Part shown: piece by piece, positions 55,955 to 64,000 of the stretch | How the letters are laid out: every line of letters begins with the position of its first letter | Position numbering within the stretch: the first letter of the stretch is position 1 | Source: Vibrio sp. Y2-5 | GTDB lineage: Bacteria > Pseudomonadota > Gammaproteobacteria > Enterobacterales > Vibrionaceae | Assembly: GCF_014596725.1 (NCBI RefSeq) | Contig: NZ_JACVEG010000001.1 | Location: 682,001 to 746,000 of the forward strand | DNA length: 64,000 bases | Direction: 5' to 3' | The notes under the pieces: generated by a model | Database searches by the model: none | Told to the model about the DNA's origin: nothing | Seen by the model: only the letters and a program-made list of their open reading frames with translations | Position numbers and translations under genes: made by a program

Positions 55955-57019
55955 ATGGGTAATGTCTCAAGCAGTGTCGATACCAGCGCATCTGAAAAAA
56001 TGAGTTTTCTTGATCGATACTTAACCGTATGGATTTTTCTTGCAATGGCAGCTGGTGTAGGGATAGGGGTGTTATTTCCTCAAGTCGCTCAGTGGAACGA
56101 AAGCCTATCTGTTGGTTCAACCAATATCCCACTTGCCATTGGCTTAATCTTAATGATGTACCCGCCATTGGCGAAAGTGAACTATAGCCTTTTAGGTGAG
56201 GTGACTCGTGATAAACGCGCGATAACACTTTCTTTAGTGATGAACTGGCTCGTGGGACCGCTTTTGATGTTCACATTAGCCATCATTTTCTTACGCGACC
56301 AGCCAGGTTATATGGTTGGATTAATCCTGATTGGGCTTGCACGATGTATTGCAATGGTCTTAGTCTGGAACGATATCAGCGGCGGCAACAAAGAGTACGG
56401 GGCAACCTTAGTCGCCTTAAATAGCGCGTTTCAAATTGTCACTTACAGTTTTATGGCATGGCTGTTTATCACTGTTTTACCCCCTTACTTTGGTCTTGAA
56501 AGTTTCGTCGTTGATGTCACGATCTGGGATATTGCACAAAGCGTCTTAATTTACTTAGGTATCCCTTTCATAGCGGGATTCTTAAGCCGTAAGCTATTGG
56601 TCTCAGCAAAAGGTGAACAGTGGTACAACGAAGTCTTTATCCCTCGTATTTCGCCAATCACTTTGATTGCACTTTTGGCAACCATCGTTTTGATGTTTAG
56701 TCTGAAAGGGGAAATGATCATCGAGTTACCAATGGATGTTTTCAGTATTGCTGTGCCATTGATCATCTATTTTATGGTGATGTTTTTTGCGAGCTTCTAC
56801 ATCGGTAAACGTATGGGGATCCCTTACGACCAAAATGCTTCTATCGCCTTTACTTCATCAGGTAACAACTTCGAACTGGCTATCGCCGTATCAATCGCTG
56901 TGTTTGGATTAAACTCTGACCAAGCGTTTGCTGGTGTAATTGGACCTTTGGTAGAAGTGCCAGTCCTAATCGCTTTGGTTAACGTCGCTTTGAGAGTGAA
57001 GAGGAAATACTACGCTTAA
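55955..57019 (+). CDS. ACR3 family arsenite efflux transporter
   Basis: ATG 55955 with AGAGG upstream gives 354 residues; the earlier TTG at 55922 lacks a ribosome site. Ten membrane helices are visible. The ACR3 landmarks are [19 protein letters not shown], the essential cysteine in [13 protein letters not shown] near residue 130, and [18 protein letters not shown] near 305. It expels As(III) using the proton gradient. It is in an operon with arsR. Confidence 0.94.
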   Translation: MGNVSSSVDTSASEKMSFLDRYLTVWIFLAMAAGVGIGVLFPQVAQWNESLSVGSTNIPLAIGLILMMYPPLAKVNYSLLGEVTRDKRAITLSLVMNWLVGPLLMFTLAIIFLRDQPGYMVGLILIGLARCIAMVLVWNDISGGNKEYGATLVALNSAFQIVTYSFMAWLFITVLPPYFGLESFVVDVTIWDIAQSVLIYLGIPFIAGFLSRKLLVSAKGEQWYNEVFIPRISPITLIALLATIVLMFSLKGEMIIELPMDVFSIAVPLIIYFMVMFFASFYIGKRMGIPYDQNASIAFTSSGNNFELAIAVSIAVFGLNSDQAFAGVIGPLVEVPVLIALVNVALRVKRKYYA

Positions 57020-57299
57020 CAGTGATGTCTACATGTTTCAAAATTAGTGCGCATTTCACGGTTGGCGCTTCTAGCTCATTCTTGCTTGGTTAACCCGAAA
57101 CCTTACTTATACGTTTACGTTTTTACCATATTTTATGTTATTCGAGAGGGAGCTCTGAATATATTTGTTCTGTATCATCATAAATATCAGTAAATTCAAT
57201 AAATTATTTGAGATTAAAAACGGTTTTGAGTATTTATATTGAGTAACATGTCTACCTTTATAAAAATAGAAGAGCAGGTTTTCATAGCTGTCCGATACT

Positions 57300-57431
57300 G
57301 CAAGAGATGTGGTTAAGACACCGAGCACCTCGAACTTATTAAGCAAAAAGCATCCAAATATGGAAAGAGTAAGAAGGAGCAGTTCAAAGCATTTATTGCG
57401 GGTTTCTTCGGTGGAATAGCTAACTTTAATT
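57300..57431 (+). pseudogene. Possible remnant ending in a phenylalanine/glycine-rich tail
   Basis: The frame ending at 57429-57431 reads DTEHLELIKQKASKYGK, then SKKEQFKAFIAGFFGGIANF, preceded in frame by CKRCG and a stop. This looks like the end of a small zinc-ribbon protein that has lost its start. The remainder of 57020-57300 shows nothing clear. Confidence 0.3.
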
Positions 57432-57441
57432 GATTTCTAAT

Positions 57442-57777
57442 ATGAGTACTTTTATCAAAACCCTCACGCTTGAAGCCGCCGTTGTTTTAGCAGTCATGTA
57501 CGGTGTCCGTACCTTTTTCGATTACTTATCTGTGATAGCTCTTGTTGATTACTTAGCGTATAGCGGCATATGCATATTAATACTAGCTGTGGTTTCTATA
57601 GAGGATAGCACCTCTGTTAGTCTGAATTTGTTCGGCAACATGATACAACGTGAAACTATTCGTAGTGACGACAAAAGGTTGGGCAGTGGTAACAAAGGCA
57701 CCTTTTCCATTCGAATGGGAATTATTGGTATATCGCTGCTCATGGTTAGTGCAGCAGTCGCTTACTTAGCGGAGTAA
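57442..57777 (+). CDS. Small membrane protein of unknown function
   Basis: ATG 57442 gives 111 residues (a TTG at 57430 would add four). Three membrane segments are seen, at about residues 8-28, 33-52 and 90-108, with a charged loop (QRETIRSDDKRLGSGNKG) between the last two. It was not recognised. It lies in an isolated region with gene remnants on either side and weak ribosome sites, and could be a recently acquired or orphan gene. Confidence 0.55.
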   Translation: MSTFIKTLTLEAAVVLAVMYGVRTFFDYLSVIALVDYLAYSGICILILAVVSIEDSTSVSLNLFGNMIQRETIRSDDKRLGSGNKGTFSIRMGIIGISLLMVSAAVAYLAE

Positions 57778-57899
57778 CGAGTATTTAAATTCTGCAGATA
57801 ATCTGGATTAAGACTGATACCTAAGTCGGCTGTATACCACTAGGAGGTCTCTTCGGTGGATTTTCTGCTTTGTTTACCATCTAAGCTTTTAAGGAAAAA

Positions 57900-58505
57900 A
57901 TGAAAAAAATTGCTTTTGCAATCATTTGTTTAATAGCTCCAAGTTATTGCTATTCCAACACAGAAATTGGGTTTCCTTTCCAGAAGAAGTTTGAAATTTT
58001 TAAGGTCGTTGGAAATAGTGCAGATGAAATTGAGAATTCTTTTAGTGGAAGTAAGCCAAATTTTCTTAAAATGAAGGGTTTTGACGGTTATACGGCATGG
58101 AAGTATAACTTTCACACAAACGATGAGACTTGTGAAATTTATGACTTTGGCTTGCGGATTACCTATACGCTCCCGCAACTTGAAATGTCGATACTTTCAC
58201 CAGAATCAACAAAAGAGTATCGTTCTTATATAGAAAAGCTCTACCAACATGAGCAGGTTCATTGTGCTCTTACTGTAAAATATATGCGTGAGATTTTTCT
58301 CGCTTTTAAAGCAGGACAACATGGAGAGTGTGGTTCTGCTAACCAGAGAACTATAGAGTTAGAACGTGAGTTAAAAGAAGATAACGAGCTTTTTGATGTC
58401 TATACATCACATGGCGAAATTGAACTGGCTGAGTCGCCATTCGGTGAAGAAAGCTACTTAAAAGTATGTGAAATACCATATGAACCAATTTCACCACACA
58501 TATAA
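57900..58505 (+). CDS. DUF922-like putative secreted zinc protease
   Basis: The 201-residue protein has a signal peptide (cut near YCYS, residue 19) and the motif LYQHEQVHCAL, giving HExxH with His117, Glu118 and His121. This matches the DUF922 family of predicted secreted zinc proteases. Cys78, Cys122, Cys138 and Cys188 could form disulfides. AAGGAAAAA precedes the ATG. It is monocistronic. Protease activity is unproven for the family. Confidence 0.75.
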   Translation: MKKIAFAIICLIAPSYCYSNTEIGFPFQKKFEIFKVVGNSADEIENSFSGSKPNFLKMKGFDGYTAWKYNFHTNDETCEIYDFGLRITYTLPQLEMSILSPESTKEYRSYIEKLYQHEQVHCALTVKYMREIFLAFKAGQHGECGSANQRTIELERELKEDNELFDVYTSHGEIELAESPFGEESYLKVCEIPYEPISPHI

Positions 58506-58589
58506 CAAACGTCTAAGCCTTAAACATCCTTTTTCTGATCTGAAAGAAGAACGAACCGTATTTCTGAAGCTAGCATCAACAGCACTCCA

Positions 58590-58770
58590 TTAGTTACTCA
58601 GGCTTCGGCCAACAAAAGTAATTTTCCATAGAATTTCTTCTCGACCTAATGCTGCTTTGGCTTGTTGTCTGATAATGCAAGAACCATCGAGCATAACTAA
58701 TGGTACAGGTTTAGTGGTATCAAGAAATTCTTTAAAATATTTGTTTGCAGGTCCATACCAAGTGTAACCC
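58590..58770 (-). pseudogene. Remnant of a LysR-family regulator
   Basis: The minus-strand frame ending at TAA 58590-58592 reads YTWYGPANKYFKEFL, then KPVPLVMLDGSCIIRQQA, KAALGREEILWKITF and VGRSLSN. This matches the middle of a LysR effector domain (PLVLL, C-x-x-R, A-L, W-R-I, S-L). The HTH and the end are missing. The break coincides with the hairpin next to the BCCT gene, so it may be the dead regulator of that transporter. Confidence 0.6.
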
Positions 58771-58798
58771 TCCTCGAGTTAAAACACGAAGAGGGTTT
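58766..58798. terminator. Hairpin between LysR remnant and BCCT gene
   Basis: AACCCTCxTCG and CGAxGAGGGTT form an imperfect stem around ten bases, followed on the plus strand by TTTGTTTTT. It probably ends the minus-strand BCCT transcript as well. Confidence 0.5.
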
Positions 58799-58808
58799 GT
58801 TTTTGAGG

Positions 58809-60344
58809 CTAAGCAATCAGCTCTTGAGTTTCCACGGATGCTTCTGGTTTCACATGCGAAGCTGTTTTTCCTTTTAACTCCATCATGAGTTGTTTAACTA
58901 AAACTCCGTAGATAAACATCATTGGTAGTCCCGCGACCACGCACAATGATTTAATGGTATTGATGTTGCCACCCGTTAAGAACACGCTGAAACTGATTAG
59001 TGCAATCGCTCCTGCCCACATCAGTTTGACCTTGTTGTCTGGGTCTCCGTTTAGGGATAGCTGATTGGTCGTTAGCATTGAGGTGGCGACACTTGCGCTC
59101 GACATCGTGGTCAACATCAAGAAGAACTGAATGACCAAAAAGACCGCAAGAACCACGTTATTTGCTGGCAAGGTTTTTATTAAAGAGACGACGGCAAACG
59201 TCAATCCGCCACTGCTCATCCACTCTTGAACTGGGTAACCACCTAAAAGTTGGGCCCAAACAGCATACCCGCCAAAGATTGAAATAAAGAATGCACATCC
59301 TAGCGCTCCCATTGAGATGGTATACAAGATGACTTCACGAATAGTGCGGCCTCTCGATATCCGTGTAATAAACAACCCCATCATGATTAAGTACGCGTAG
59401 TACCAGAACCAATAATATTGAGTCCACGCTTGAGGGAAACCACTTTTCTGCACCGGATCTGTCCAAAGGGACATGCGGAAGAAGCTATCTAGCATGACAC
59501 CGAGCGAATCCGTCGCGTTGTTCAGCACAAATTGGGGATTTGATGAAAACAGCACAAACAAGGCGAAGAGAATCGCAGCGATGACGGTGTAATCAGATAC
59601 CTTGCTGATGCCTTTGTTAAAACCCACCAGTGTCACCGAGAATAAAACCAATACGAACAAGAAAATGATGCCGCCTTGTAGCATCAAGTTGTTCTCTATC
59701 CCAAATAGCTCTGCCGTTCCCGCACTGAGCAGCGTGACCGTTAACGCTAATGAACTCGCAAAAGCCGCTAGCGTTCCGAAGATAGCTAATAGATCGACGC
59801 ATTTACCCACGACAGGGTTCTTACCTAGTACTGGTTCACACAATGTGGATAGCTTCAGTGTGCGGCGTTTTTGTACGTAGAAAGCATAAGCAAAAGGAAT
59901 TGCTGGAAAGCAATAGATCGCCCATCCTGTAATCCCCCAGTGGAACATTGAATAAGTGACCGACCAGGCCGCTGCGGTGTAACTGTTCGCTTCTGCAAAT
60001 AATGGTGGAGATTGTAGGTAGTACATCGGTTCACCGATGCCCCAATAAATGAGCGATGCACCAACACCAGCCGTAAAAATCATGCCGCCAAAAGAGAAGT
60101 TCGAGTACTCAGGTGTTCCTTCACCTAATCGGATATCACCATACTTGGAGAATGCCAACCAAAGCAGAAAACCAACAAGAGCAAGACTGCTGATTTGTAC
60201 CAACCACCCAAACCAGTAGGTAACAAACGTCATGCCGTTACTTGCCATTGCTTGTGACTGCTCAGGGAACATTGAAGAGACAAGCAAAATAAGCAGGACA
60301 GTGATAATCGCAGGAATGGTGAGTCCGAGATTAAGATTCTTCAA
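58809..60344 (-). CDS. BCCT family transporter
   Basis: The 511-residue protein has twelve membrane helices. Family text includes YWGIGEPMYYLQSPP, FHWGITGWAIYCFPAIPFAYAF and RISRGRTIREV. The substrate-box helix reads TQYYWFWYYAY, where BetP and CaiT have FYWAWW, so two of the usual tryptophans are Tyr or Phe. BCCT carriers import betaine, carnitine, choline or DMSP. Its 5' end overlaps the upstream homocysteine methyltransferase gene by 14 nt, which suggests that the imported compound is a methyl donor. Confidence 0.93.
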   Translation of the reverse strand: MKNLNLGLTIPAIITVLLILLVSSMFPEQSQAMASNGMTFVTYWFGWLVQISSLALVGFLLWLAFSKYGDIRLGEGTPEYSNFSFGGMIFTAGVGASLIYWGIGEPMYYLQSPPLFAEANSYTAAAWSVTYSMFHWGITGWAIYCFPAIPFAYAFYVQKRRTLKLSTLCEPVLGKNPVVGKCVDLLAIFGTLAAFASSLALTVTLLSAGTAELFGIENNLMLQGGIIFLFVLVLFSVTLVGFNKGISKVSDYTVIAAILFALFVLFSSNPQFVLNNATDSLGVMLDSFFRMSLWTDPVQKSGFPQAWTQYYWFWYYAYLIMMGLFITRISRGRTIREVILYTISMGALGCAFFISIFGGYAVWAQLLGGYPVQEWMSSGGLTFAVVSLIKTLPANNVVLAVFLVIQFFLMLTTMSSASVATSMLTTNQLSLNGDPDNKVKLMWAGAIALISFSVFLTGGNINTIKSLCVVAGLPMMFIYGVLVKQLMMELKGKTASHVKPEASVETQELIA

Positions 60345-61230
60345 GAGTGTCTCTCCACGCCGTTAGCACTTCAATGTGACTAGGCTCAATGCCACAACAG
60401 CCGCCAATGATACTCGCCCCTAAACGGTGCCACGTTTTAGCGTATTCTAAATACTCTGTTGGAGAGAAGTTTCTAAGTCCTTGATATGACTCATTAGCTT
60501 GGTGATTCGCTTTAATCGGCGCAAAGCTGTTGGCGTAAACACCAATAGCCAGCGTTTTTCCTGTGCGTTCCAATACCAGATTCACGTCTTTGAGGGCTTG
60601 TTCAATCACTTCAGGAATTGAGCAGTTAAAGAAAACCCCCGTTGCTTTAGTATCAAGAAGTGCTTCCACGGCGTCTGTGACAAGTTCACCAGAGCGCAGA
60701 CGGGATACTTCACTGACTTCATCTTCTAAAGTGAAAGAGATATAAGAGGGTTTGTCGGTTTTAGACAGGACTTTGGCTACTACTCGAGCTTCACTAAGGC
60801 TTGCAACGGTTTCTGCCAACCAAATATCAACATGTGGCTCCTGAGCTTCAAATAAACTGACAGCGATGTCGTAGGCGCTCTTTTCTTCAAACAAATCAGG
60901 TCGATAAGAACCAAACGCAGGAGGAATAGAGCCAGCGATAAGCACTTCTTTTTGTGACAGGGTCACTGCATCGCGTGCAGTTTTAGCTGCTTTTTCTGCC
61001 AGTTCACGTCCTCGCTCTTCATACAGCTCTTCACCTAGATGAAACGGAACACATGCATAGCTGTTTACGGTAATAATTTGTGCGCCCGCATCAATAAAAC
61101 CTTGGTGCGCTTGCTTAACATGTTGCGGGGATTCAATCAGTGCCTGAGCACTCCAAAGAGGTTGAGAAAAAGGTGCGCCGATGCGTTTTAGCTCGCGCCC
61201 CATGCCGCCATCCAATATTGTAAGATTCAC
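60331..61230 (-). CDS. Homocysteine S-methyltransferase family protein
   Basis: The 299-residue TIM-barrel protein has the three zinc cysteines: Cys203 in FFNCSIPE and Cys278/Cys279 in GGCCGIEPSH. The N-terminus LTILDGGMGRELKRIG and the QIITVNSYAC block are typical of MmuM/BHMT-type enzymes. These move a methyl group from S-methylmethionine, betaine or a related sulfonium or ammonium compound to homocysteine, giving methionine. The overlap with a BCCT transporter gene points to a donor taken up by that carrier. A weak ribosome site precedes the ATG. Confidence 0.92.
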   Translation of the reverse strand: MNLTILDGGMGRELKRIGAPFSQPLWSAQALIESPQHVKQAHQGFIDAGAQIITVNSYACVPFHLGEELYEERGRELAEKAAKTARDAVTLSQKEVLIAGSIPPAFGSYRPDLFEEKSAYDIAVSLFEAQEPHVDIWLAETVASLSEARVVAKVLSKTDKPSYISFTLEDEVSEVSRLRSGELVTDAVEALLDTKATGVFFNCSIPEVIEQALKDVNLVLERTGKTLAIGVYANSFAPIKANHQANESYQGLRNFSPTEYLEYAKTWHRLGASIIGGCCGIEPSHIEVLTAWRDTLEES

Positions 61231-61409
61231 TATTTAGACTTCCATACTGCTAAACTCTATATGAACATTCAATCACAATATGAAGTAAGTGAAAGTTACA
61301 TTTCATCATAATCAACATGAAGAAACTTCATGTTGAAGCGTTGGAGATAGATGCTTACATGATCTGTACCATCGAAACTAGACTGTAGATAAAGAGATTT
61401 TTCCTGAAG

Positions 61410-61601
61410 TTATTCATGAATTGCCAAATTAAATAGAAATCCTAAGGCGGTTTTGTCCAGATGTGTGCGAGAGACGGTTCTCTCTAACAAATAGTTATCC
61501 AGATAGCTGTCGTGCTTTCGCCATTCCGGGCTACCGAACTTGAAAGCAAAAAATATGAAGAGAGTATCTAGTATCGATTTAACTTTTGTCGTAAATACCA
61601 T
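61410..61601 (-). CDS. Hypothetical 63-residue protein
   Basis: The frame encodes a hydrophobic N-terminus (SILDTLFIFFAFKFG), a polar centre (WRKHDSYLDNYLLERT) and ends LDKTALGFLFNLAIHE. Its tail resembles a broken fragment at 55368-55465. No ribosome site is obvious, so it may itself be a remnant. It is the only candidate in the 61231-61691 gap. Confidence 0.35.
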   Translation of the reverse strand: MVFTTKVKSILDTLFIFFAFKFGSPEWRKHDSYLDNYLLERTVSRTHLDKTALGFLFNLAIHE

Positions 61602-61691
61602 CTATGGTCATAAGTTACGGTTCCGTTTGTGGCTAGAAGTTTATTTCTGACCAGCTATGCTCGCATTTTTGGATAGAAGGGAAAAATAACG

Positions 61692-62165
61692 ATGACTACG
61701 AACTTTATAGTGAAGCCACTTGAGAAAAACATTTTTGCTGAACTGTTAAATCAGAGTGAAGAACAACTAGCAGAAGTTAATGCTAGATGGCTGATTGCAG
61801 ACTCAAAGCCTGGCTATCCTTGTCGAGTATCATTGATAGAAGCTGAAGTTGGAGAGCGAGTTTTGCTCATCCCATTTAAGCATCATGATGTTCCATCACC
61901 TTATCAAGCCTCTGGCCCTATTTTCATTCGCGAAAATGCTGAAACAGCCGAGTTGGAAATTAACGAAATACCTGAAATATTAACAAAAAGACTGTTGTCT
62001 GTGAGGGCATACAATACTGAGAACTTGATGATTCACGCAGAAACCGCACAAGGTGCAGAATTGGAAAATGTTATCCGTAATCAGTTTTTTAACAGTGAAG
62101 TCGCATACCTGCAAATTCATAATGCAAACCCTGGTTGTTTCAATTGTAACGTTCACCGAGCCTAG
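61692..62165 (+). CDS. DUF1203 family protein
   Basis: The 157-residue soluble protein has the DUF1203 text: GYPCRVSLIEAEVGERVLLIPFKHHDVPSPYQASGPIF, then VRAYN and a C-terminal ENVIRNQFFNSEVAYLQIHNANPGCFNC. It is preceded by AAGGGAAAA. The family has no known function. It is monocistronic, convergent with the ATP-grasp operon. Confidence 0.85.
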   Translation: MTTNFIVKPLEKNIFAELLNQSEEQLAEVNARWLIADSKPGYPCRVSLIEAEVGERVLLIPFKHHDVPSPYQASGPIFIRENAETAELEINEIPEILTKRLLSVRAYNTENLMIHAETAQGAELENVIRNQFFNSEVAYLQIHNANPGCFNCNVHRA

Positions 62166-62255
62166 TAAGCGTACGAGCTTTCAACATACTATTCCCGATG
62201 AACCAACTTAGAATGATACTTTCACTTGGTTTGTGTCCAAACCTTTTACCCATAC

Positions 62256-62288
62256 AAAAAAGCCAGAGAATTCATCTCTGGCTTTGTG
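62256..62288 (-). terminator. Terminator of the ATP-grasp operon
   Basis: AGCCAGAGA and TCTCTGGCT pair around a five- to six-base loop and are followed on the minus strand by TTTTTTG, 25-50 nt after the ATP-grasp stop. Confidence 0.85.
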
Positions 62289-62310
62289 TTTTAGGAGAAG
62301 GGGGGAGTGA

Positions 62311-63285
62311 TTACTCTTCTTTGGCTCCAAAATGTTTGGCGGCGTAAGCAACACGCTCTTCTGCTGATGGGTAAATCATCGGTGTGCCGAGACTCTCAAT
62401 ATGTTGCAGACGAGGTAGAAGACCAGCACCGTTTGCGATTTGAATCGCTAGACCGGGGCGGGCGTTAAGTTCTAGCACCATAGGCCCTTCTTCTTTGTCG
62501 AGCACCATATCCGTACCCATATAACCAAGGCCTGTCATTTCCCAAGCACTTGCCGCAAGCGTTAACAAACGTTTCCAGTGAGGTACCTGAAGGGTATTCA
62601 GTTCTTTTCCGGTATCAGGGTGAAGTTTGATAGGGCGGTTGAACTGAACAGCACGCACCGCTTTACCCGAAGCAATATCAATACCCACGCCAACAGCACC
62701 TTGGTGCAAGTTCGCTTTACCGTCAGAAGCGGATGTGGAAAGACGCATCATCGCCATTACTGGGTAGCCTTTAAATACGATAATACGCACATCGGGCACA
62801 CCTTCGTAACTGAAGCCGTCAAAACAGTCATCGAACTTAATCAGGTTTTCAACGACAGCAACGTCGTTCTTACCACCCAAAGAGAACAGGCCAGCCAATG
62901 CATTGCTCACATGGCGTTCTACGTCTTCTTTGTTGATGGTTGAACCCGAAGGTTTGGTATACACGCCATCTTTGTGTGACGTGATAACCAGAATCCCTTT
63001 ACCGCCACTACCACGAGCGGGTTTGATAACAAACCCCTGCCAGTCTTTGACCATCTCATGGATATGCTTTACGTCACCTTGGTTGCTCACGACACCGATG
63101 AGCTTTGGTACCGTTGCGCCAGCTTGCTGAGCAATCAGCTTTGTTTTGAGCTTGTCATCCACCAATGGGTATTTAGAACGGTCATTGTAACGACCAATAT
63201 AAGCGTGGTTACGCTTGTTCATTCCCATAATCCCTTTGTGCTTTAGCTTAAAGGGTGATGTGTATTCTGAGAGATTAAGAAACAT
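62311..63285 (-). CDS. Alpha-L-glutamate ligase-like ATP-grasp protein
   Basis: The 324-residue protein is an ATP-grasp enzyme related to RimK. It reads MNKRNHAYIGRYNDRSKYPLVDDKLKTK near the start, the ATP loop FVIKPARGSGGKGILVI near residue 88-104, VPDVRIIVFKGYPVMAMMRLS and the Mg-binding EGPMVLELNARPGLAIQIANG near 280. The start at 63285 has GGAG upstream. It lies 1 nt after the 7TM/inactive-transglutaminase gene, a pairing conserved in many gammaproteobacteria. It should ligate an amino acid to an unknown acceptor. Confidence 0.9.
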   Translation of the reverse strand: MFLNLSEYTSPFKLKHKGIMGMNKRNHAYIGRYNDRSKYPLVDDKLKTKLIAQQAGATVPKLIGVVSNQGDVKHIHEMVKDWQGFVIKPARGSGGKGILVITSHKDGVYTKPSGSTINKEDVERHVSNALAGLFSLGGKNDVAVVENLIKFDDCFDGFSYEGVPDVRIIVFKGYPVMAMMRLSTSASDGKANLHQGAVGVGIDIASGKAVRAVQFNRPIKLHPDTGKELNTLQVPHWKRLLTLAASAWEMTGLGYMGTDMVLDKEEGPMVLELNARPGLAIQIANGAGLLPRLQHIESLGTPMIYPSAEERVAYAAKHFGAKEE

Positions 63286-63286
63286 A

Positions 63287-64000
63287 TTAATCTCCGTCTA
63301 CAAGAGGCTTAAATCGACGCAACTCTGTGATGCGGTAACCTGTGTATGTACCTAGTAGCAAGATGATACCCAGAACAATCAGTTGTAGACCGATGAAGTT
63401 AAAGGTCAGGTGCTGTACATAAGAGTTGGTCATTGCCAAGTAAATTAATACTGCCGTTAGAAGTGAGCCGCCGCCTTGCAACACGACTTCTTTCGCGCCT
63501 TCTTCTTCCCATAGGATAGACATACGTTCGATTGTCCAAGAGAGGATAATCATAGGGAAGAAAGTAATGGTTAAGCCTTCTGTTAAGCCAATCTTGAAGG
63601 CTACAACAGTAAAGATAGAAATAATCAATATTACCGCGATGATAACTGCGGATATCCGCGCGACCAGTAGCAAGTTCAGCTTGGATAGGTAACTTCGAAT
63701 AATAAGCCCCGTCCCGACAATAAGTAGGAAGCCAATAATACCCGTTGTTAGCTGTGTCTGAACGAATGCCACAGCAATCAGAACAGGCATGAATGTGCCG
63801 GATGTCTTAAGACCAATGATCACGCGTAGGAACACAACAATCAGTGCGCCAATCGGGATCAGCATGATGGTTTTAAACATCGCTTGTTCTTCAAGTGGCA
63901 AGCTGTGAATCGAGAGGTTTAGCAGACCATCAGCATCAACTTTGTTGTCGGTTGCCTGCTGTGGTGACACTTCTTGAGCGATCATGCTGAAGTGCACTTG
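63287..64000 (-). CDS. Inactive transglutaminase/7TM protein, C-terminal part
   Basis: The frame runs off the right edge, so only about 238 residues are visible. About 30 polar residues at the edge are followed by seven membrane helices between LFKTIMLIPIGALIVV-like text and IVLGIILLLGTYTGYRITELRRFKPL, with FMPVLIAVAFVQTQL and LTITFFPMIILSWTIERMSI in between. This is the 7TM domain found after an inactive transglutaminase-like periplasmic domain in proteins paired with RimK-like ligases. Its partner is the gene 1 nt downstream. Confidence 0.82.
   Translation of the reverse strand, partial: QVHFSMIAQEVSPQQATDNKVDADGLLNLSIHSLPLEEQAMFKTIMLIPIGALIVVFLRVIIGLKTSGTFMPVLIAVAFVQTQLTTGIIGFLLIVGTGLIIRSYLSKLNLLLVARISAVIIAVILIISIFTVVAFKIGLTEGLTITFFPMIILSWTIERMSILWEEEGAKEVVLQGGGSLLTAVLIYLAMTNSYVQHLTFNFIGLQLIVLGIILLLGTYTGYRITELRRFKPLVDGD

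Noticed and set aside
58495..58530. TAACAAACG right at the stop of the DUF922-like gene, resembling the start of a Vibrio integron attC site.
   Set aside because: No matching right-hand GTTA core or paired arms follow within 150 bp, and no neighbouring gene carries such a site, so this is not an integron cassette.

Overview
The window is a stretch of a Vibrio chromosome (gammaproteobacterium). The evidence is gene order (infA, bpt, aat, aroA, yciN, topA, glgC, glgA, tfoY, purR, torD, elyC, cmoM, mukFEB), Vibrio-like protein sequences, and a close relative of the Vc2 cyclic-di-GMP riboswitch in front of tfoY. There is no rRNA, tRNA, CRISPR array or intact insertion sequence. Both ends cut genes: a ketoacyl-synthase III tail on the left and an inactive-transglutaminase/7TM protein on the right.

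Left edge (1-5864): a translationally coupled plus-strand operon with the end of a KASIII-like enzyme, a small HTH-like protein, a BtrH-type acyltransferase, a two-gene ABC exporter, an acyl carrier protein, an active ketoacyl synthase and a truncated synthase homologue whose active-site Cys appears to be Gln. It looks like a small biosynthesis-transfer-export system for an ACP-bound acyl product, and it is the best candidate for an undescribed system.

Core block (5865-30090): translation and N-degron genes (infA, bpt, aat), aroA, topA, glycogen genes glgC and glgA separated by a decayed second copy of the glgC 3' end, a C12 homopolymer in front of glgC, a hydrolase, tfoY with its riboswitch, purR, torD, elyC, cmoM and the MukFEB condensin operon.

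Sugar-acid locus (30143-39838): on the minus strand lacI, a GH94 phosphorylase and gluconokinase; divergently a binding protein, two permeases and an ATPase, then a Gfo/Idh/MocA oxidoreductase. The phosphorylase has residues expected of a cellobionic acid phosphorylase, and gluconokinase would use its gluconate product. The predicted pathway is cellobionate uptake, phosphorolysis to glucose-1-phosphate plus gluconate, then 6-phosphogluconate. A 22-bp perfect palindrome in the divergent region is the likely LacI-family operator.

Accessory region (39900-62200): regulator/transporter pairs (LysR-EamA, AraC-AzlCD, MocR-dehydrogenase-TauE, ArsR-ACR3), a PAS-GGDEF diguanylate cyclase, a LysE exporter, a DUF3604-parvulin-HupE/UreJ operon, yehS, two small orphan genes, and a BCCT transporter overlapping a homocysteine S-methyltransferase. 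The gaps hold gene debris: a cold-shock-domain remnant, a LysR remnant and two related short fragments.

Right edge (62311-64000): an ATP-grasp glutamate-ligase-like gene behind the 7TM/inactive-transglutaminase gene. Functions come from reading motifs and recalled families; no database search was possible.
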